DNA of 64,000 nt from Tridacna crocea. Its lineage: Eukaryota > Mollusca > Bivalvia > Cardiida > Cardiidae. Under the pieces are notes generated by a model. It had not been told where the DNA came from. It saw nothing but the letters and a program-made list of their open reading frames with translations, and searched no databases. Location of the stretch: assembly GCA_943736015.1 (NCBI GenBank), contig OX031061.1, positions 11,851,290 to 11,915,289 on the forward strand, read 5' to 3'. A program made the position numbers and the translations under genes. Of the stretch, positions 56,001 through 61,388 are shown piece by piece. Position 1 is the stretch's first letter. Every line of letters starts with the position of its first letter.

Positions 56001-57446
56001 TTAAATTCCATAACTTAACAAACATGTAATTGTTTTCCATAATTTCTTCTTCGGATGCTTTTTTTTAAAGCTTCCTCTGTTTATTTCCAGTATGTAAATG
56101 AGGGAGTTGCTCATGTAAAAATAGAATGTTTTTTCCCTCACTGTCGACCTATAATTTCTCTTGTTGTTGAATGATTTTTAACTACTGTGGTTTTGTAAAT
56201 CAAAATTAAAAGGCTGTGGGAGAATAAGGATGATATTTTGGAAAAATTTATGTCCCAAAATCTGAAGGGCCACCTTTAAGGAAAAACCCAAGAGTATATG
56301 GTATACACAAAAGCTTACAGTGTGAACCATGAAAGCACTTAGTTCTATTTTGTGTAACATTTAAACAGTTTTGAGCCTCTTATTTGGATCTTTTGATCGC
56401 CTGTAAGACATTGGTCTGTTTTATCATACCCCCTGCAAAATGAATGTCTGTCTGTCAGCCTGTGTGTCCATCTCACCATCTGTGTACAAAATACGAGCAA
56501 TTTCCTGTTTCGGTCAAAGCACTGGCGGGGGTATTAAATTACATTCAGTGACAGCTCTAGTCTTTTAACTCTATAGGTTAAATATTTGAAGGTTTGAAAA
56601 TGTAGAAATTCACATTTTATATTGACAGAAACAAACAAGAAGGGTGTATGAGATTTTACGATTGAAAGTGACAGATAGAAGTAACCCTGAGGAGTATAGA
56701 CAGTACAGATTAGATGTGAAAAGACGATTGAATATTCCATTTCAGGTATTTACTCTTGATAGTTTTTAGTATTTAAAGCTATTTTTTATGGCAGTTTCCT
56801 TTGGCAAGACACTTCATATCCCTAGGCTAGTGCTGGAAGCCAGGAAATACATGAATATGTGAGCTGTTGACGTGATATGACTGAAATAATGTTTAAAGAT
56901 GTGTAAAACAGCATTCAATCATTCAATCAATCAATCATTATTTGATGCTCAGTGAGACTATGAATACCTACAACGCATAACCAATTACCACACAATCCCC
57001 ACTTGACGACCCTGGAAATAAGCCTTTTCAAAACATTGACAGAAAAGGAGAAAAATGCTAGTAACTAGCATTTTTCTCCTTTTCTCACAATGTTTTCTCC
57101 CCTTTCAAAATCTAAATTCAATTTTTGATTCACATTTATTTTGTTGTATGCTAGTGCTTTGAGTTTGTCTGTCTGTTAACAAAATACTAATAATTGTCTA
57201 TTTCTGTCAAAGCGCTGGCAGGGGTATTAAGTCAGCTTCAGTGATTCTAGTTGATAATAATATAATATTGTTTTCCAGAAAAATGGGCGAGACTTTGAGA
57301 AACTACAGAAAGCCTTGAAACCAGACGAGCTGTCAGCAACATTAAGTTGTATGAGTTTGGAACAGAGACACCAGTATCTGGAAAAGGCATATCAGGAGCA
57401 CTTGGAGATGTATGAACATGTGATTGAGAGACTAAATAGAGACTAA
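28994..57446 (+). CDS. HAT1: HAT1, histone acetyltransferase 1 (type B), 11 exons
   Basis: The join 28994-29000, 37160-37240, 39643-39715, 41245-41368, 43275-43416, 47499-47652, 48788-48892, 52679-52785, 55175-55326, 56629-56745, 57279-57446 gives 1230 nt, 409 aa (human 419), in frame at every GT-AG junction. HAT1 uses acetyl-CoA to acetylate newly made histone H4 at Lys5 and Lys12, with RBBP7/RBBP4 as partner, before chromatin assembly. Visible blocks: N-terminal Hat1 domain with DYKCDANEA and HQIFGD; IPPGF (~105); KPFGELLHTY; GFREYHERLQTF (160-171); YIDVDDDRW; the GNAT acetyl-CoA loop QKQGHG (238-243); catalytic pair E266-D267 (human E276-D277); and the C-terminal RRVYEILRL helix. Human E187 aligns with Asp177, a conservative change at a proposed catalytic position. 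The 7-nt first coding exon (ATGGCGG) mirrors the vertebrate MAG start. Introns reach 8.2 kb and are full of TPM and hAT-like DNA. Confidence 0.95.
29806..30045 (+). repeat. TPM copy, F, nested in the MULE-like element
   Basis: AACCCTTTACCACACAGTGC start. The right arm has lost its G/C base (TTTTCCAACTATG). Confidence 0.7.
30300..30505 (-). repeat. TPM copy, R, partial
   Basis: AATTTTGGAATCGTCCACAT, a hairpin with loop CTGGCTGCAAG, right end decayed. Confidence 0.55.
30567..30732 (-). repeat. TPM copy, R, 5' truncated
   Basis: Perfect hairpin, end GGTAATGGGTTAA. A further hairpin remnant (GCTGGTAAGCAGG) follows at 30738-30800. Confidence 0.65.
31235..31430 (+). repeat. Left arm of a ~195-bp inverted repeat
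   Basis: Inverted partner of 34066-34268. Shared segments include GGCTCTATGCGACAAAAT, CCAGAAGTGTTTAAAGA (complement) and CCATGCCCATTTTATTAGC (complement). Confidence 0.7.
31530..31666 (-). mobile_element. LINE ORF2 C-terminal fragment, distal part
   Basis: The minus frame reads NAFKSRLNKHWRHHSHKF, then NEVRRTQTHGPTEAVGF, the tail typical of CR1/L2-type reverse transcriptase proteins. It is the continuation of 33446-33742, separated by the hAT-like insertion at 31667-33445. Confidence 0.65.
31667..33445. mobile_element. hAT-like element inserted in a LINE, 1779 bp
   Basis: Ends CAGTGCTCGCGCTGCC and GGCCAGAGCTAGCACTG are inverted copies. CATTTA is duplicated on both sides (31661-31666, 33446-33451). 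Removing the insert and one duplication restores the LINE frame. Subterminal TCGACATTATCGACA repeats and the shared interior (32330-32580) tie it to the elements at 24.5 and 50.2 kb. It carries a TPM at 31728. Confidence 0.7.
31728..31956 (-). repeat. TPM copy, R, ACTGT stem variant
   Basis: TTAACTCTTTACCACACGAC to GGTAATGGGTTAA. The stem base AACACTGTGGG pairs exactly with CCCACAGTGTT. It lies inside the hAT-like element, itself inside a LINE. Confidence 0.85.
33446..33742 (-). mobile_element. LINE ORF2 C-terminal fragment, proximal part
   Basis: The minus frame carries LRHLPYSERLKQLGLPTLEY, RADMLQTFKILNKYD, STRTRGNDLKLFK and NSFTNRVVDTWNTLPNEIV: the region after the reverse transcriptase of non-LTR elements (CR1/L2/Jockey type). 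No RT core in the window; a dead fragment. Confidence 0.8.
33743..34065. other. Unassigned HAT1 intron 1 stretch
   Basis: No repeat or exon recognised. Confidence 0.3.
34066..34268 (-). repeat. Right arm of the ~195-bp inverted repeat
   Basis: Pairs with 31235-31430 across ~2.6 kb. The space between is now occupied mostly by the LINE and hAT-like insertions, so the arms may be termini of an older element. Confidence 0.7.
34270..35980. other. Long HAT1 intron 1 stretch, mostly unassigned
   Basis: Contains one small inverted pair (TGTCACGGAGAGA at 35183 and its complement ending about 35278). I see no exon with matching splice sites. The 62-codon frame at 35336 has no family signature. Confidence 0.35.
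35985..36235 (+). repeat. hAT-like interior module, diverged copy
   Basis: Aligns with 32330-32580 (AACCCATGACACTACAATG against AACCCATGACACAACAAAATG, then AATAATGAAATTAAACAGTG). Its terminal repeats were not found. Confidence 0.55.
36310..36560. repeat. G/T runs and GC-rich inverted block
   Basis: A G-run and T-run at 36311-36349, then a GC-rich block at 36475-36555 full of GGGGGCC and its complement. Such blocks occur in DNA-transposon ends, but no boundaries were identified. Confidence 0.45.
37160..37240 (+). CDS. HAT1: HAT1 exon 2 (residues 3-29)
   Basis: Encodes LSELSLVKNKLEDYKCDANE. Acceptor AATTACAG|GC, donor TTAG|GTAAGT. Confidence 0.85.
37310..37790. repeat. Cluster of TGTTCTGA / TCAGAACA motifs
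   Basis: At least eight copies of the octamer or close variants occur in both orientations, with two GAACATGTTC palindromes (about 37698 and 37751). It is unlike flanking intron DNA. Probably an unclassified element. Confidence 0.5.
37931..38160 (+). repeat. TPM copy, F, stem variant AATAAAATGC
   Basis: TTAACGCTTTCCCAGACAAT start. The stem reads AATAAAATGCTGG against CCAGCATTTTATCC; the T/A change is matched in both arms. Confidence 0.8.
38215..38455 (-). mobile_element. SINE, minus orientation, best-preserved copy
   Basis: Minus strand: CCCGTGGCTCAGTGGCGAGC (A box) and GTGAGTTCGATACCCGG (B box), a body with CTCACCTCTGCTGACGCATG, and a 3' end GTTAAACCCCAATACAACC. Copies at 4.6, 12.4, 18.8, 20.3, 46.8 and perhaps 54.5 kb share the body. 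Confidence 0.8.
38577..38805 (-). repeat. TPM copy, R
   Basis: TTAACCCATTACCACACAAG to GGTAATGGGTTAA, hairpin perfect apart from the outer base pairs. Confidence 0.85.
38848..39079 (+). repeat. TPM subfamily 2 / main family mosaic
   Basis: Ends like 12114-12343 (AACCCTTTACTCCATAGATA ... GGTAAAGGGTTAA) and the AAATTGCTCGTGA core, but with the main-family stem base AACATTGTGGGAAAAGGAG. Confidence 0.7.
39331..39600 (+). repeat. TPM copy, F, with centre insertion
   Basis: The loop is enlarged (GCTAGTGCTGTAACCAGC) and the right end is extended by an unrelated ~40 bp before GAAGGGTTAA. It ends 42 bp before exon 3. Confidence 0.65.
39643..39715 (+). CDS. HAT1: HAT1 exon 3 (residues 30-53)
   Basis: Encodes VRNEEDLYSNDVFQPDMSHQ and IFGD. 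Acceptor CTGTTTTCAG|TG, donor GATCA|GTAAGC. Confidence 0.85.
39757..40275 (-). repeat. ~165-bp tandem-unit element, reverse, partial
   Basis: Begins with the inverted end block (AGCTTACCTGAGCTCCGAG). Three units share GAAAGTTGGTCAGAATGTT and GAGTTTGAAAATGGGYCATG. The other end is missing. Confidence 0.65.
40632..40771. repeat. Palindromic MITE, 140 bp (CATCTTCGCAAGCCAAGG ends)
   Basis: The inverted ends of ~58 bp (CATCTTTGTGAGCCAAGG and CTTGGCTTGCGAAGATG) meet around a short centre with CTCGATCCGCCAAGG. A longer relative lies at 47004-47390. Confidence 0.75.
40923..41143 (+). repeat. TPM copy, F, left stem arm deleted
   Basis: AACATTGTGG joins directly to TAACCAGCATTTTC, a ~20-bp loss ending at the palindrome centre. 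Confidence 0.75.
41245..41368 (+). CDS. HAT1: HAT1 exon 4 (residues 54-95)
   Basis: Encodes EMIFGYKDLQVQMYYSAAKL and KVTPEKDDGLT. Acceptor CTATCTTTCAG|AG. The donor ACT|GTAAAT is chosen because it keeps the frame into exon 5. Confidence 0.85.
41404..41451 (+). repeat. C-run, A-run, T-run
   Basis: About 16 C, then about 22 A, then T: low complexity at the left edge of a TPM. Confidence 0.8.
41453..41679 (+). repeat. TPM copy, F
   Basis: ACCCTTTACCACACAATGAG start. The right stem base is deleted (CTTTTCCGACCC). End GGTAAAGAGTTAA. Confidence 0.7.
41757..41960 (-). repeat. TPM copy, R, partial
   Basis: TTTTAACAAATGACAAAGTT start. The left stem arm is mostly lost (AACATTGAGGGTATCAG). Confidence 0.55.
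42003..42215 (+). repeat. TPM chain of four: member 1, F
   Basis: TTAACCCATTACCACACAAT to GGTAAAGGGTTAA. Confidence 0.8.
42212..42439 (+). repeat. TPM chain of four: member 2, F
   Basis: Shares TTAA 42212-42215 and 42436-42439. Starts TTAACCATTCACCAAACAAT. Confidence 0.8.
42436..42665 (+). repeat. TPM chain of four: member 3, F
   Basis: Starts TTAATAATTTACCATTCAA. The stem centre is changed to GCCGGTAGCTACC. Confidence 0.7.
42662..42870 (-). repeat. TPM chain of four: member 4, R
   Basis: Opposite orientation. Stem base AACATTGTAGGAAAAGG pairs with CTATTCCTACAATG (paired G-to-A/C-to-T change). Confidence 0.75.
43275..43416 (+). CDS. HAT1: HAT1 exon 5 (residues 96-142)
   Basis: Encodes ADNVLDTLSKQIPPGFYSN and FKPFGELLHTYTITK. 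Acceptor CTTTTACAG|GC, donor AAAG|GTGAAA. Confidence 0.9.
43520..43745 (-). repeat. TPM copy, R
   Basis: GGCTCTTTACTACACAAGAA start. Stem intact, end GGTAATTTGTTAA. Confidence 0.75.
43914..46640. repeat. HAT1 intron 5 segment carrying a 15-mer array
   Basis: GTTGCACTTGGGACA occurs at 44497, 44834, 45890, 46056 and 46449. Its complement occurs at 45543 and, with one change, at 45182. The first five intervals are 337, 348, 361, 347 and 166 bp; the last is 393. Sequence between copies does not align by eye. No TPM occurs inside this 2.7-kb block, so it may be one element. I do not recognise it. Confidence 0.6.
46835..47000 (-). repeat. SINE body fragment
   Basis: CCTGACAGTGCATCTATTTA ... GCCATTTGCTGCTC matches the SINE body. 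It is truncated where the palindromic MITE begins. Confidence 0.5.
47004..47390. repeat. Palindromic MITE, 387 bp (CATCTTCGCGAGCCAAGG ends)
   Basis: The ~58-bp inverted ends (CATCTTCGCGAGCCAAGG, and CTAAGCTCTCGAAGGTG at the right) share CTTACCTTGGCTGATCG-type inner sequence with 40632-40771. The ~260-bp centre is absent from that copy. A chance 197-codon frame runs through it and the SINE fragment. Confidence 0.7.
47499..47652 (+). CDS. HAT1: HAT1 exon 6 (residues 143-193)
   Basis: Encodes GFREYHERLQTFILFYIDAA and SYIDVDDDRWKFYLL. Acceptor TTTCAACAG|AT, donor TATT|GTAAGT. Confidence 0.9.
47707..47934 (+). repeat. TPM copy, F
   Basis: TTAACCCTTTACCACAAAAT start. Stem base AATATTGTGGG pairs with CCCACAATATT: the second base pair is changed in both arms. 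Confidence 0.8.
48456..48632 (+). repeat. TPM copy, F, 3' truncated
   Basis: TTAACCCTTTACCAAAGAAT start. It breaks off at TTTTGTCATCAGTCAGAATG, where the tandem-unit fragment begins. Confidence 0.65.
48627..48780 (-). repeat. ~165-bp tandem-unit element, terminal fragment
   Basis: One unit (TCAGAATGTTTGTC) plus the inverted start block GGGCCATCATGGCCCTCTTG, ending 7 bp before exon 7. Confidence 0.65.
48788..48892 (+). CDS. HAT1: HAT1 exon 7 (residues 194-228)
   Basis: Encodes FEKYRADGNTMYAIAGYMTV and YYAYPSRERPRI. Acceptor TTTTCAG|AT, donor TCAG|GTAAAT. Confidence 0.9.
48925..49020 (-). repeat. TPM fragment, R left half
   Basis: CTCTACCAGACCACAAAATT, then GAAAGCATTTGCAGACGAC; no hairpin. 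Confidence 0.5.
49129..49332 (-). repeat. TPM copy, R, small internal deletion
   Basis: TTAACCCTTTACCAAACGAC to GGTAATGGGTTAA. It lacks GCATTTGCAGACGACAAA between the end and the stem. Confidence 0.8.
49471..49682 (-). repeat. TPM copy, R, right stem arm deleted
   Basis: GCTGGTTACC joins directly to TTGTCCCACAATG, a deletion starting at the palindrome centre (mirror case of 40923-41143). Confidence 0.75.
49767..51669 (-). mobile_element. TTAAAGGTGG element, reverse, split by a hAT-like insertion
   Basis: TTTAAAGGTGGGCC start and CCTCCTTTAA end. It aligns in reverse with 6637-7393, including GGCTACGTAGCC and the GATTCTTAAGTACATGTATTG region. Its 1359-bp central insertion is described separately. 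Confidence 0.7.
50230..51588. mobile_element. hAT-like element, 1359 bp, GGTTAACCGAT subterminal repeats
   Basis: Ends AGGGATGACAACGGTTA and TAACCATTGCCATCCCT are inverted copies. The flanks TTTGTTTT/TTTTTTTT could be an 8-bp duplication. The interior 50975-51300 matches 24750-25090 (AAAAAGCTGGAAAGACGATC against AAAAAGCTGAAAAGACAGTC). No transposase. Confidence 0.65.
51670..52468. other. HAT1 intron 7 stretch with short tandem motifs
   Basis: Between 51945 and 52030 a ~24-bp motif of the type GACYYCCGATCAATACAG recurs about four times. The rest is unassigned. Confidence 0.4.
52469..52606. repeat. Near-perfect ~138-bp palindrome
   Basis: The axis is between 52537 and 52538 (GTATTGGCCAATAC). 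Arms pair outward through GACCTGTAACTGGGCCAATA and TCAAGTGA/TCACTTGA with few mismatches. It ends 73 bp before exon 8. Not related in sequence to TPM. Confidence 0.8.
52679..52785 (+). CDS. HAT1: HAT1 exon 8 (residues 229-264)
   Basis: Carries the acetyl-CoA binding loop: SQVLILPPFQKQGHGAQLLQ, then TFYNCCYGNSDICDIT. Acceptor TTTTTTTCAG|TC, donor ACAG|GTAATG. Confidence 0.95.
52930..53100 (-). repeat. TPM fragment, R
   Basis: Hairpin with loop CTGGTGACCAG and a duplicated right base (CCACAATGTT twice). Another stem fragment lies at 53163-53205. Confidence 0.5.
53316..53542 (-). repeat. TPM copy, R, ACTGT variant
   Basis: TTAACTCTTTACCACACAAC start. Stem base AACACTGTGGG against CTACAGTGTTTT. 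End GGTAATGGGTTAA. Confidence 0.8.
53918..54122 (-). repeat. TPM copy, R, old
   Basis: CTTTTCCAGAAAACAAAATT start, partly deleted hairpin, end GCAAAGAATTAA. Confidence 0.5.
54160..54298 (+). repeat. TPM fragment, F left half
   Basis: TTAACCATTTATCACATAAT start. The sequence diverges after TGCTTGTAACCAG. Confidence 0.5.
54299..54453 (+). repeat. TPM copy, F, internal deletion
   Basis: TTAACCCATTACCACACC joins directly to AGCATTGTCTCC: the left half and left stem arm are gone, again ending at the palindrome centre. Confidence 0.75.
54470..54635 (-). mobile_element. SINE, minus orientation, tentative
   Basis: Body-like CATATCATGGTGACAGC on the left. On the minus strand GAGTTCAAGTCTCAATTG resembles a B box. 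Confidence 0.45.
54640..54850 (+). repeat. Short repeat (CCCCTGCAAAATGAATGTTT family)
   Basis: Longest copy here: TATACCCCTGCAAAATGAAT to CATTCAGTGACAGCTCTGG. Confidence 0.6.
54851..55079 (+). repeat. TPM copy, F
   Basis: TTAACCCATTACAACACAAT start. Stem base AACACTATGGG against CCCACAGTGTT. End GGTAAAGAGTTAA. Confidence 0.8.
55175..55326 (+). CDS. HAT1: HAT1 exon 9 (residues 265-315)
   Basis: Begins with the catalytic VEDPSENFQRLRDFVDARN and continues to LVQGFDDDMLHDAK. Acceptor TTTTTAATAG|TT, donor AATAAG|GTAAAT. Confidence 0.9.
55397..55613 (-). repeat. TPM copy, R, old, chained
   Basis: The right TTAA (55610-55613) also starts an F fragment reaching about 55750 that lacks its right half. 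Confidence 0.55.
55778..56279 (+). mobile_element. TTAAAGGTGG element, uninterrupted copy, 502 bp
   Basis: TTAAAGGTGG and CCACCTTTAA ends. Collinear with 6637-7393 minus its SINE. The central GGCTACGTAGCC palindrome is decayed to GGCTACATTCG. Confidence 0.75.
56425..56565 (+). repeat. Short repeat (CCCCTGCAAAATGAATGT family)
   Basis: TACCCCCTGCAAAATGAATG to CATTCAGTGACAGCTCTAG. Confidence 0.55.
56629..56745 (+). CDS. HAT1: HAT1 exon 10 (residues 316-354)
   Basis: Encodes KQTRRVYEILRLKVTDRSNP and YRLDVKRRLNIPFQ. Acceptor ATATTGACAG|AA, donor TTTCAG|GTATTT. Confidence 0.9.
56977..57140 (+). repeat. TPM copy, F, 3' truncated, enlarged stem
   Basis: Stem GAGAAAAATGCTAG against CTAGCATTTTTCTC: an extra A in the left arm is matched by an extra T in the right. 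The right end is replaced by the short CTGTTAACAAAATAC repeat. Confidence 0.7.
57279..57446 (+). CDS. HAT1: HAT1 exon 11 (residues 355-409, stop)
   Basis: Encodes KNGRDFEKLQKALKPDELSA and MYEHVIERLNRD before TAA at 57444. Acceptor GTTTTCCAG|AA. Confidence 0.9.
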   Translation, partial: KNGRDFEKLQKALKPDELSATLSCMSLEQRHQYLEKAYQEHLEMYEHVIERLNRD

Positions 57447-57533
57447 AAGTGAGACTTGATACTAGAGACTTAACTGACAGGCAACAACAATGGAGGAGAT
57501 CTGAGGCCATACTCAGGAACCATTTGTGACCCT

Positions 57534-57765
57534 TGAACTCTTTACCAGATGAAAAAATTTTAGAAGAGTCCAATTCGAAAGCATTTACTGGCAACAGAAT
57601 TACTGTGACTCAAAATCTGAAATTTGATTTGGAAAGGGTACAAAACATTGTGGGAAAAGGAGAAAATGCTGGTGGTTATCAGCATTTTCTCCTATTCCTG
57701 CACTGTTTTCAAAAGGATAGGTCATTAAGGTTTTCGAAAGTCGGGATTGTGTGGTAAAGGTTTAA
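57534..57765 (-). repeat. TPM copy, R, probably in the HAT1 3' UTR
   Basis: Starts 87 bp after the stop. Loop enlarged (GCTGGTGGTTATCAGC). End GGTAAAGGTTTAA. Confidence 0.75.
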
Positions 57766-57986
57766 TACCACACAATCCAGACTTTAACTAATTTAAGGAG
57801 GAGGACTTTTTAAAACATTGTGGGAAAAAAAGAAAATGCTGGTAACCAGCATTTTCTCCTTCCCCACAATGTTTTCTACCCAATCAAAGACAGTTTTTTT
57901 TTTACAATTTTATTGGGATTTAATTATGGGTTCTGCATGGTGCTTTCAGTTTGGTCTAAAGTTTTGTCTTGTGATAAAGGCCTTAC
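57762..57986 (+). repeat. TPM copy, F, chained
   Basis: TTAATACCACACAATCCAGA start. The right half is diverged and ends GATAAAGGCCTTA. Confidence 0.65.
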
Positions 57987-57989
57987 TTT

Positions 57990-58385
57990 CATTTTAATGA
58001 TTATTTACTCAAAACAGTGCAAAATCTAATATACCACTTAGAAGATTGACAGGTGTCAATTTTCATTGGATCCATTACACAGATATACCAGAAAAGGAAC
58101 TTAGAATGGGAACAGTGATTTTTTTGCTACTCTGATTCTCGAAAATTACATTGAATTACATAGTAACTCAACTACTGTAACTAATTGACTGGTCCAAAAT
58201 GATGGTTTAAATTGCACTTCAAACTTAACATCAAGAGTACGAAAATAAAAACCGTTTAGAAAGGTTGTTGAGTACAGGCCCTGGTGAGTCAAGGGGACAG
58301 TTTTGTTTTGCAAATATAGACATTTGTACATTTTGATGTTAAATTTTCTTAGTCTGTTTACTGAAGGATCATGAATTTACTGACC
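57990..58385. other. Unassigned stretch downstream of HAT1
   Basis: No clear AATAAA signal close to the HAT1 stop and no recognised repeat. Confidence 0.3.
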
Positions 58386-58620
58386 TTAACTCGTTACCAA
58401 ACATACAAAATCTTAGGATCCACAACCCCTTGTTCTCAGGCTAGAGACTGAGCTAAAGGGCTCTAAACACACTAAATGTATTTCAAATTATGACTTCTGT
58501 CTTAGATTCGGTAGAAGACATTGTTCGATAATAAGAAAATGCTGGGTACCGTTAGTGTTTTCATAAGCCCCCTCCCCTAAGGTTTTTTTTAAAATTCATG
58601 ATTGTATGGTAAAGGGTTAA
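58386..58620 (-). repeat. TPM copy, R, old
   Basis: TTAACTCGTTACCAAACATA start, right stem arm deleted, end GGTAAAGGGTTAA. Confidence 0.6.
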
Positions 58621-59032
58621 AAGACTTTCATGGGGAAGGCTTTTGAAAACATTGTAGGAAAAGGAAAAAATGTTAACTCATCTACCAAACAACAAAATTT
58701 TTGGTTTGTCTTAATCGAAAGCATTTGCAGAAGACAAAAGAAAAGTGACTGAAAAGTTGAAATTTATTTTGTGAATGGTAGAAAACATTGTTGAAAAAGG
58801 GGAAAATGCTGGTTACCAGCATTTTCTCCTTTTCCCACAATATTTTCTAAAGGCTCCTTTCTCAGGGGCGTCAAAAGTAGGAATTGTGTGGTAATGGGTT
58901 AACTAACATTTACTCTTTTTCCTGAAATGTTTTCTATCCCTCCAACAACATATTTCAAATTTTGAGTTACATATATTATGTCCCTTTCAAATCTAAAATT
59001 TTGTTGTGAGGAAAACAGTTACACATGTGGTA
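58617..59032 (+). repeat. TPM copy, F, split at its palindrome centre by another TPM
   Basis: The left half runs to GGAAAAAATG at 58672. It resumes after 58902 with ACTAACATTTACTCTTTTTCC and the normal right half. Confidence 0.7.
58673..58902 (-). repeat. TPM copy, R, nested inside a TPM
   Basis: TTAACTCATCTACCAAACAA to GGTAATGGGTTAA, inserted at a TTAA in the mutated loop of the host copy. Confidence 0.8.
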
Positions 59033-59034
59033 AA

Positions 59035-59565
59035 ACGGAGAAACCCATCTCGAAAGTATTCATTGATTTTGCTCAGTGATATGACCAGAATTCTTAAAAA
59101 AGAAAAATTAGGCTATTTACAAGTTTTGTGCGGTGTATCTCATGTTTCTTTTCTGTGCATGATATGTACATGAGGAAGTCTAGTTGTCGATCTCAATTAT
59201 CACGCGAGAAATTTTAGAAGAGTTATACCAGGCCTTGTCTGCAAAAGGCAAAATATTTCCATTTTCATTTTTTATCATTAATTGCATATCCAGCTTGACA
59301 GTGCTTCAATATTTGTGCTACTTTCAATAAGAATTCAGCTGTTTTGATAATCTCGGACTTGTGTAAATTAAAAGTGTTTTGCAGACTAGAAATTATATTT
59401 TACTGAAAACATGTAATTTCTCATGTAAAAGATAGGAAATGTTGGTGGAAAACAAGAAAAGCTGGTTATTAGAGGTTAAACAACCTCAAAAAGAAAAACT
59501 TTTGAAAATATGGTGGGTAAAGGAAATTCCCTTTCCCACGATGTTTCCTACTCATTCTTCACGTC
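59035..59565. other. Unassigned stretch
   Basis: Only faint TPM debris at 59440-59560 (GAAAACAAGAAAAGCTGG, CCTTTCCCACGATG). Confidence 0.35.
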
Positions 59566-59567
59566 GT

Positions 59568-59790
59568 TTAACCCTTTACCACCTAATACGGAGATTTTTT
59601 TATCCTGAACAAAACACCTTTTGAAACCATTGTTTGAAATGGAGAAAATGGTTGTAACCAGCTACCAGTAATTCTCCTTTTCCCACAATGTTTTCTACAC
59701 TTTCAAACTCAAATTATGTCATTTGAGCCAGGTTCTATGCTGTGCACATTGTACATTGTCTGCAAAAGGTCAGTAAGGCATGTCCAAATT
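59568..59790 (+). repeat. TPM copy, F, old
   Basis: TTAACCCTTTACCACCTAAT start. Loop enlarged (GTAACCAGCTACCAG). Confidence 0.6.
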
Positions 59791-59799
59791 TAAAGCATT

Positions 59800-59935
59800 A
59801 AATTGGGTCAATTTATGGAATTTGTTTTTTTCAGGGTAATTAACATTTTAGAGAAAAGGAGAAAATGCTGGTCACCATCATTTTCTCCTTTTCTCCACAA
59901 TGTTTTAAAACCATTCTTCTTTGGGCTTCTCTGTT
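59800..59935 (-). repeat. TPM fragment, R
   Basis: Hairpin GGAGAAAATGCTGGTCACC and a short right part. Confidence 0.5.
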
Positions 59936-60210
59936 TATCCCATTACCAATCAATCCCTACTTTTGACGACCCTGAGAAAGAAACCTCTTGAAAACATTGT
60001 GGGAAAAGGAGAAAATGCTGATAACCAGCATTTTCTCCTTTTCCCAGAATGCTTTCTACCCTTCACAAAACAAATTTCAAATTTTCAGTAACTTTTACTT
60101 TGTCGTCTGTAAGTGTCTGGTTACCAGCATTTTCTCCTTTTGTCTCAAAAATTTCAGTGGGCCTCTTCCTCAGGGTTGTTAAAAGCCATCATTGTGTGGT
60201 AAAGGGTTAA
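59936..60210 (+). repeat. TPM chimera: F copy plus an extra inverted left half
   Basis: An F copy runs to about 60112 (TCGTCTGTAAGTG), where a right stem arm and inverted F-left end follow (CTGGTTACCAGCATTTTCTC ... TGTGTGGTAAAGGGTTAA). Recombination between opposite copies. Confidence 0.7.
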
Positions 60211-61160
60211 GAGTACAAAATATTATTTCAAGTGCTATCTGTAGTCTGTTTGATGAAAACTTACCATTCAGAATTGTGAAATGTACAGTTTAAAAGATGT
60301 TCATTTTGATTATTTTTTGTTTAGTAATTATTGTTTTTGCTCTATTATTTCTGAAGTAAATCACTGTTGGACATTTGAAATCTTAGAACGGTAATTGTGC
60401 TGGGGCAACATAGGAAACATTTGGCATTGGGAAATTCATTGTCCCTGTGATCTGAGAAACAACATTTGACCTAAATACTTCATTGTTTTTTCGTCTTATA
60501 TTTCTAGGGAGAAATGTTGAAATCTCATTAAAACTGAAAATCAGTGATGCGTTTATTTTACACTTGTTTGTTTGGACATGATTGGGGTTAAATGCATTTT
60601 ACTAAAGCTGAATAACATAATTTACCATTAACCACTGGATGTAACTTAGCATTACTTCCTAGCTTTTCACTGAACACTATCACAGAATTTTATCCCTAAA
60701 GTTACATCAACTTAGAACTACCACAAGTATGTTGCCCATGAATTGTAAAATAACTGAACATTACCATCTTATATTTTAGCTTAACATTATCTCTGAGAAT
60801 TTTAACACTTATTTTTGTAAACTCTTTCCCTATGTGAAATGATCCAAGAGGAAATCATTCTGCAAACACGTCTCGGTAGAGTCATGAAAATTGCACATGC
60901 CCAACTTCATGTATACATTGGAACATTGTATAAATTTGAGTTCAGTACCCGAAAAACTGCAAGAGTATTTCAGCAAACAAATTTGTGTCTATGGACAAAT
61001 AGACAGACTGGCTGATTACATGTATATAAATAATTCAAAGTAAGAACACATCATCAGTTCTGTACGTTAAAAAGTGAAGGAGTACATGTATTTTCTATGG
61101 ACAGCCTGACAAACAGTCATGGTGATTCCAGTATACCTCTCTCCATTTCACTGTTGGGAA
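60211..61160. other. Unassigned 0.95-kb stretch
   Basis: Repeat-poor and A+T-rich. No exon with coding signature recognised on either strand. Confidence 0.35.
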
Positions 61161-61161
61161 A

Positions 61162-61388
61162 CAACCCATTACCACTCAAATCCCTATTTTTGACGCCCCT
61201 GAGAAAGAAGCCTTTTGAAAACACTATGGGAAAAGGAGAAAATGCTGGTAACCAGCATTTTCTCCTTTTCCCAAAGTTTTTTCTACCCTTTCCAGAACAA
61301 ATTTCTAATTTTCAGTCACCTTTTTTTGTCGTCTGAAAATGCTTTTAATTCAAACTGGTCCAAAATTTTCTCATGTGGTAATGAGTTA
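61162..61388 (+). repeat. TPM copy, F
   Basis: AACCCATTACCACTCAAATC start. Stem base ACACTATGGG. End GGTAATGAGTTAA. Confidence 0.75.
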
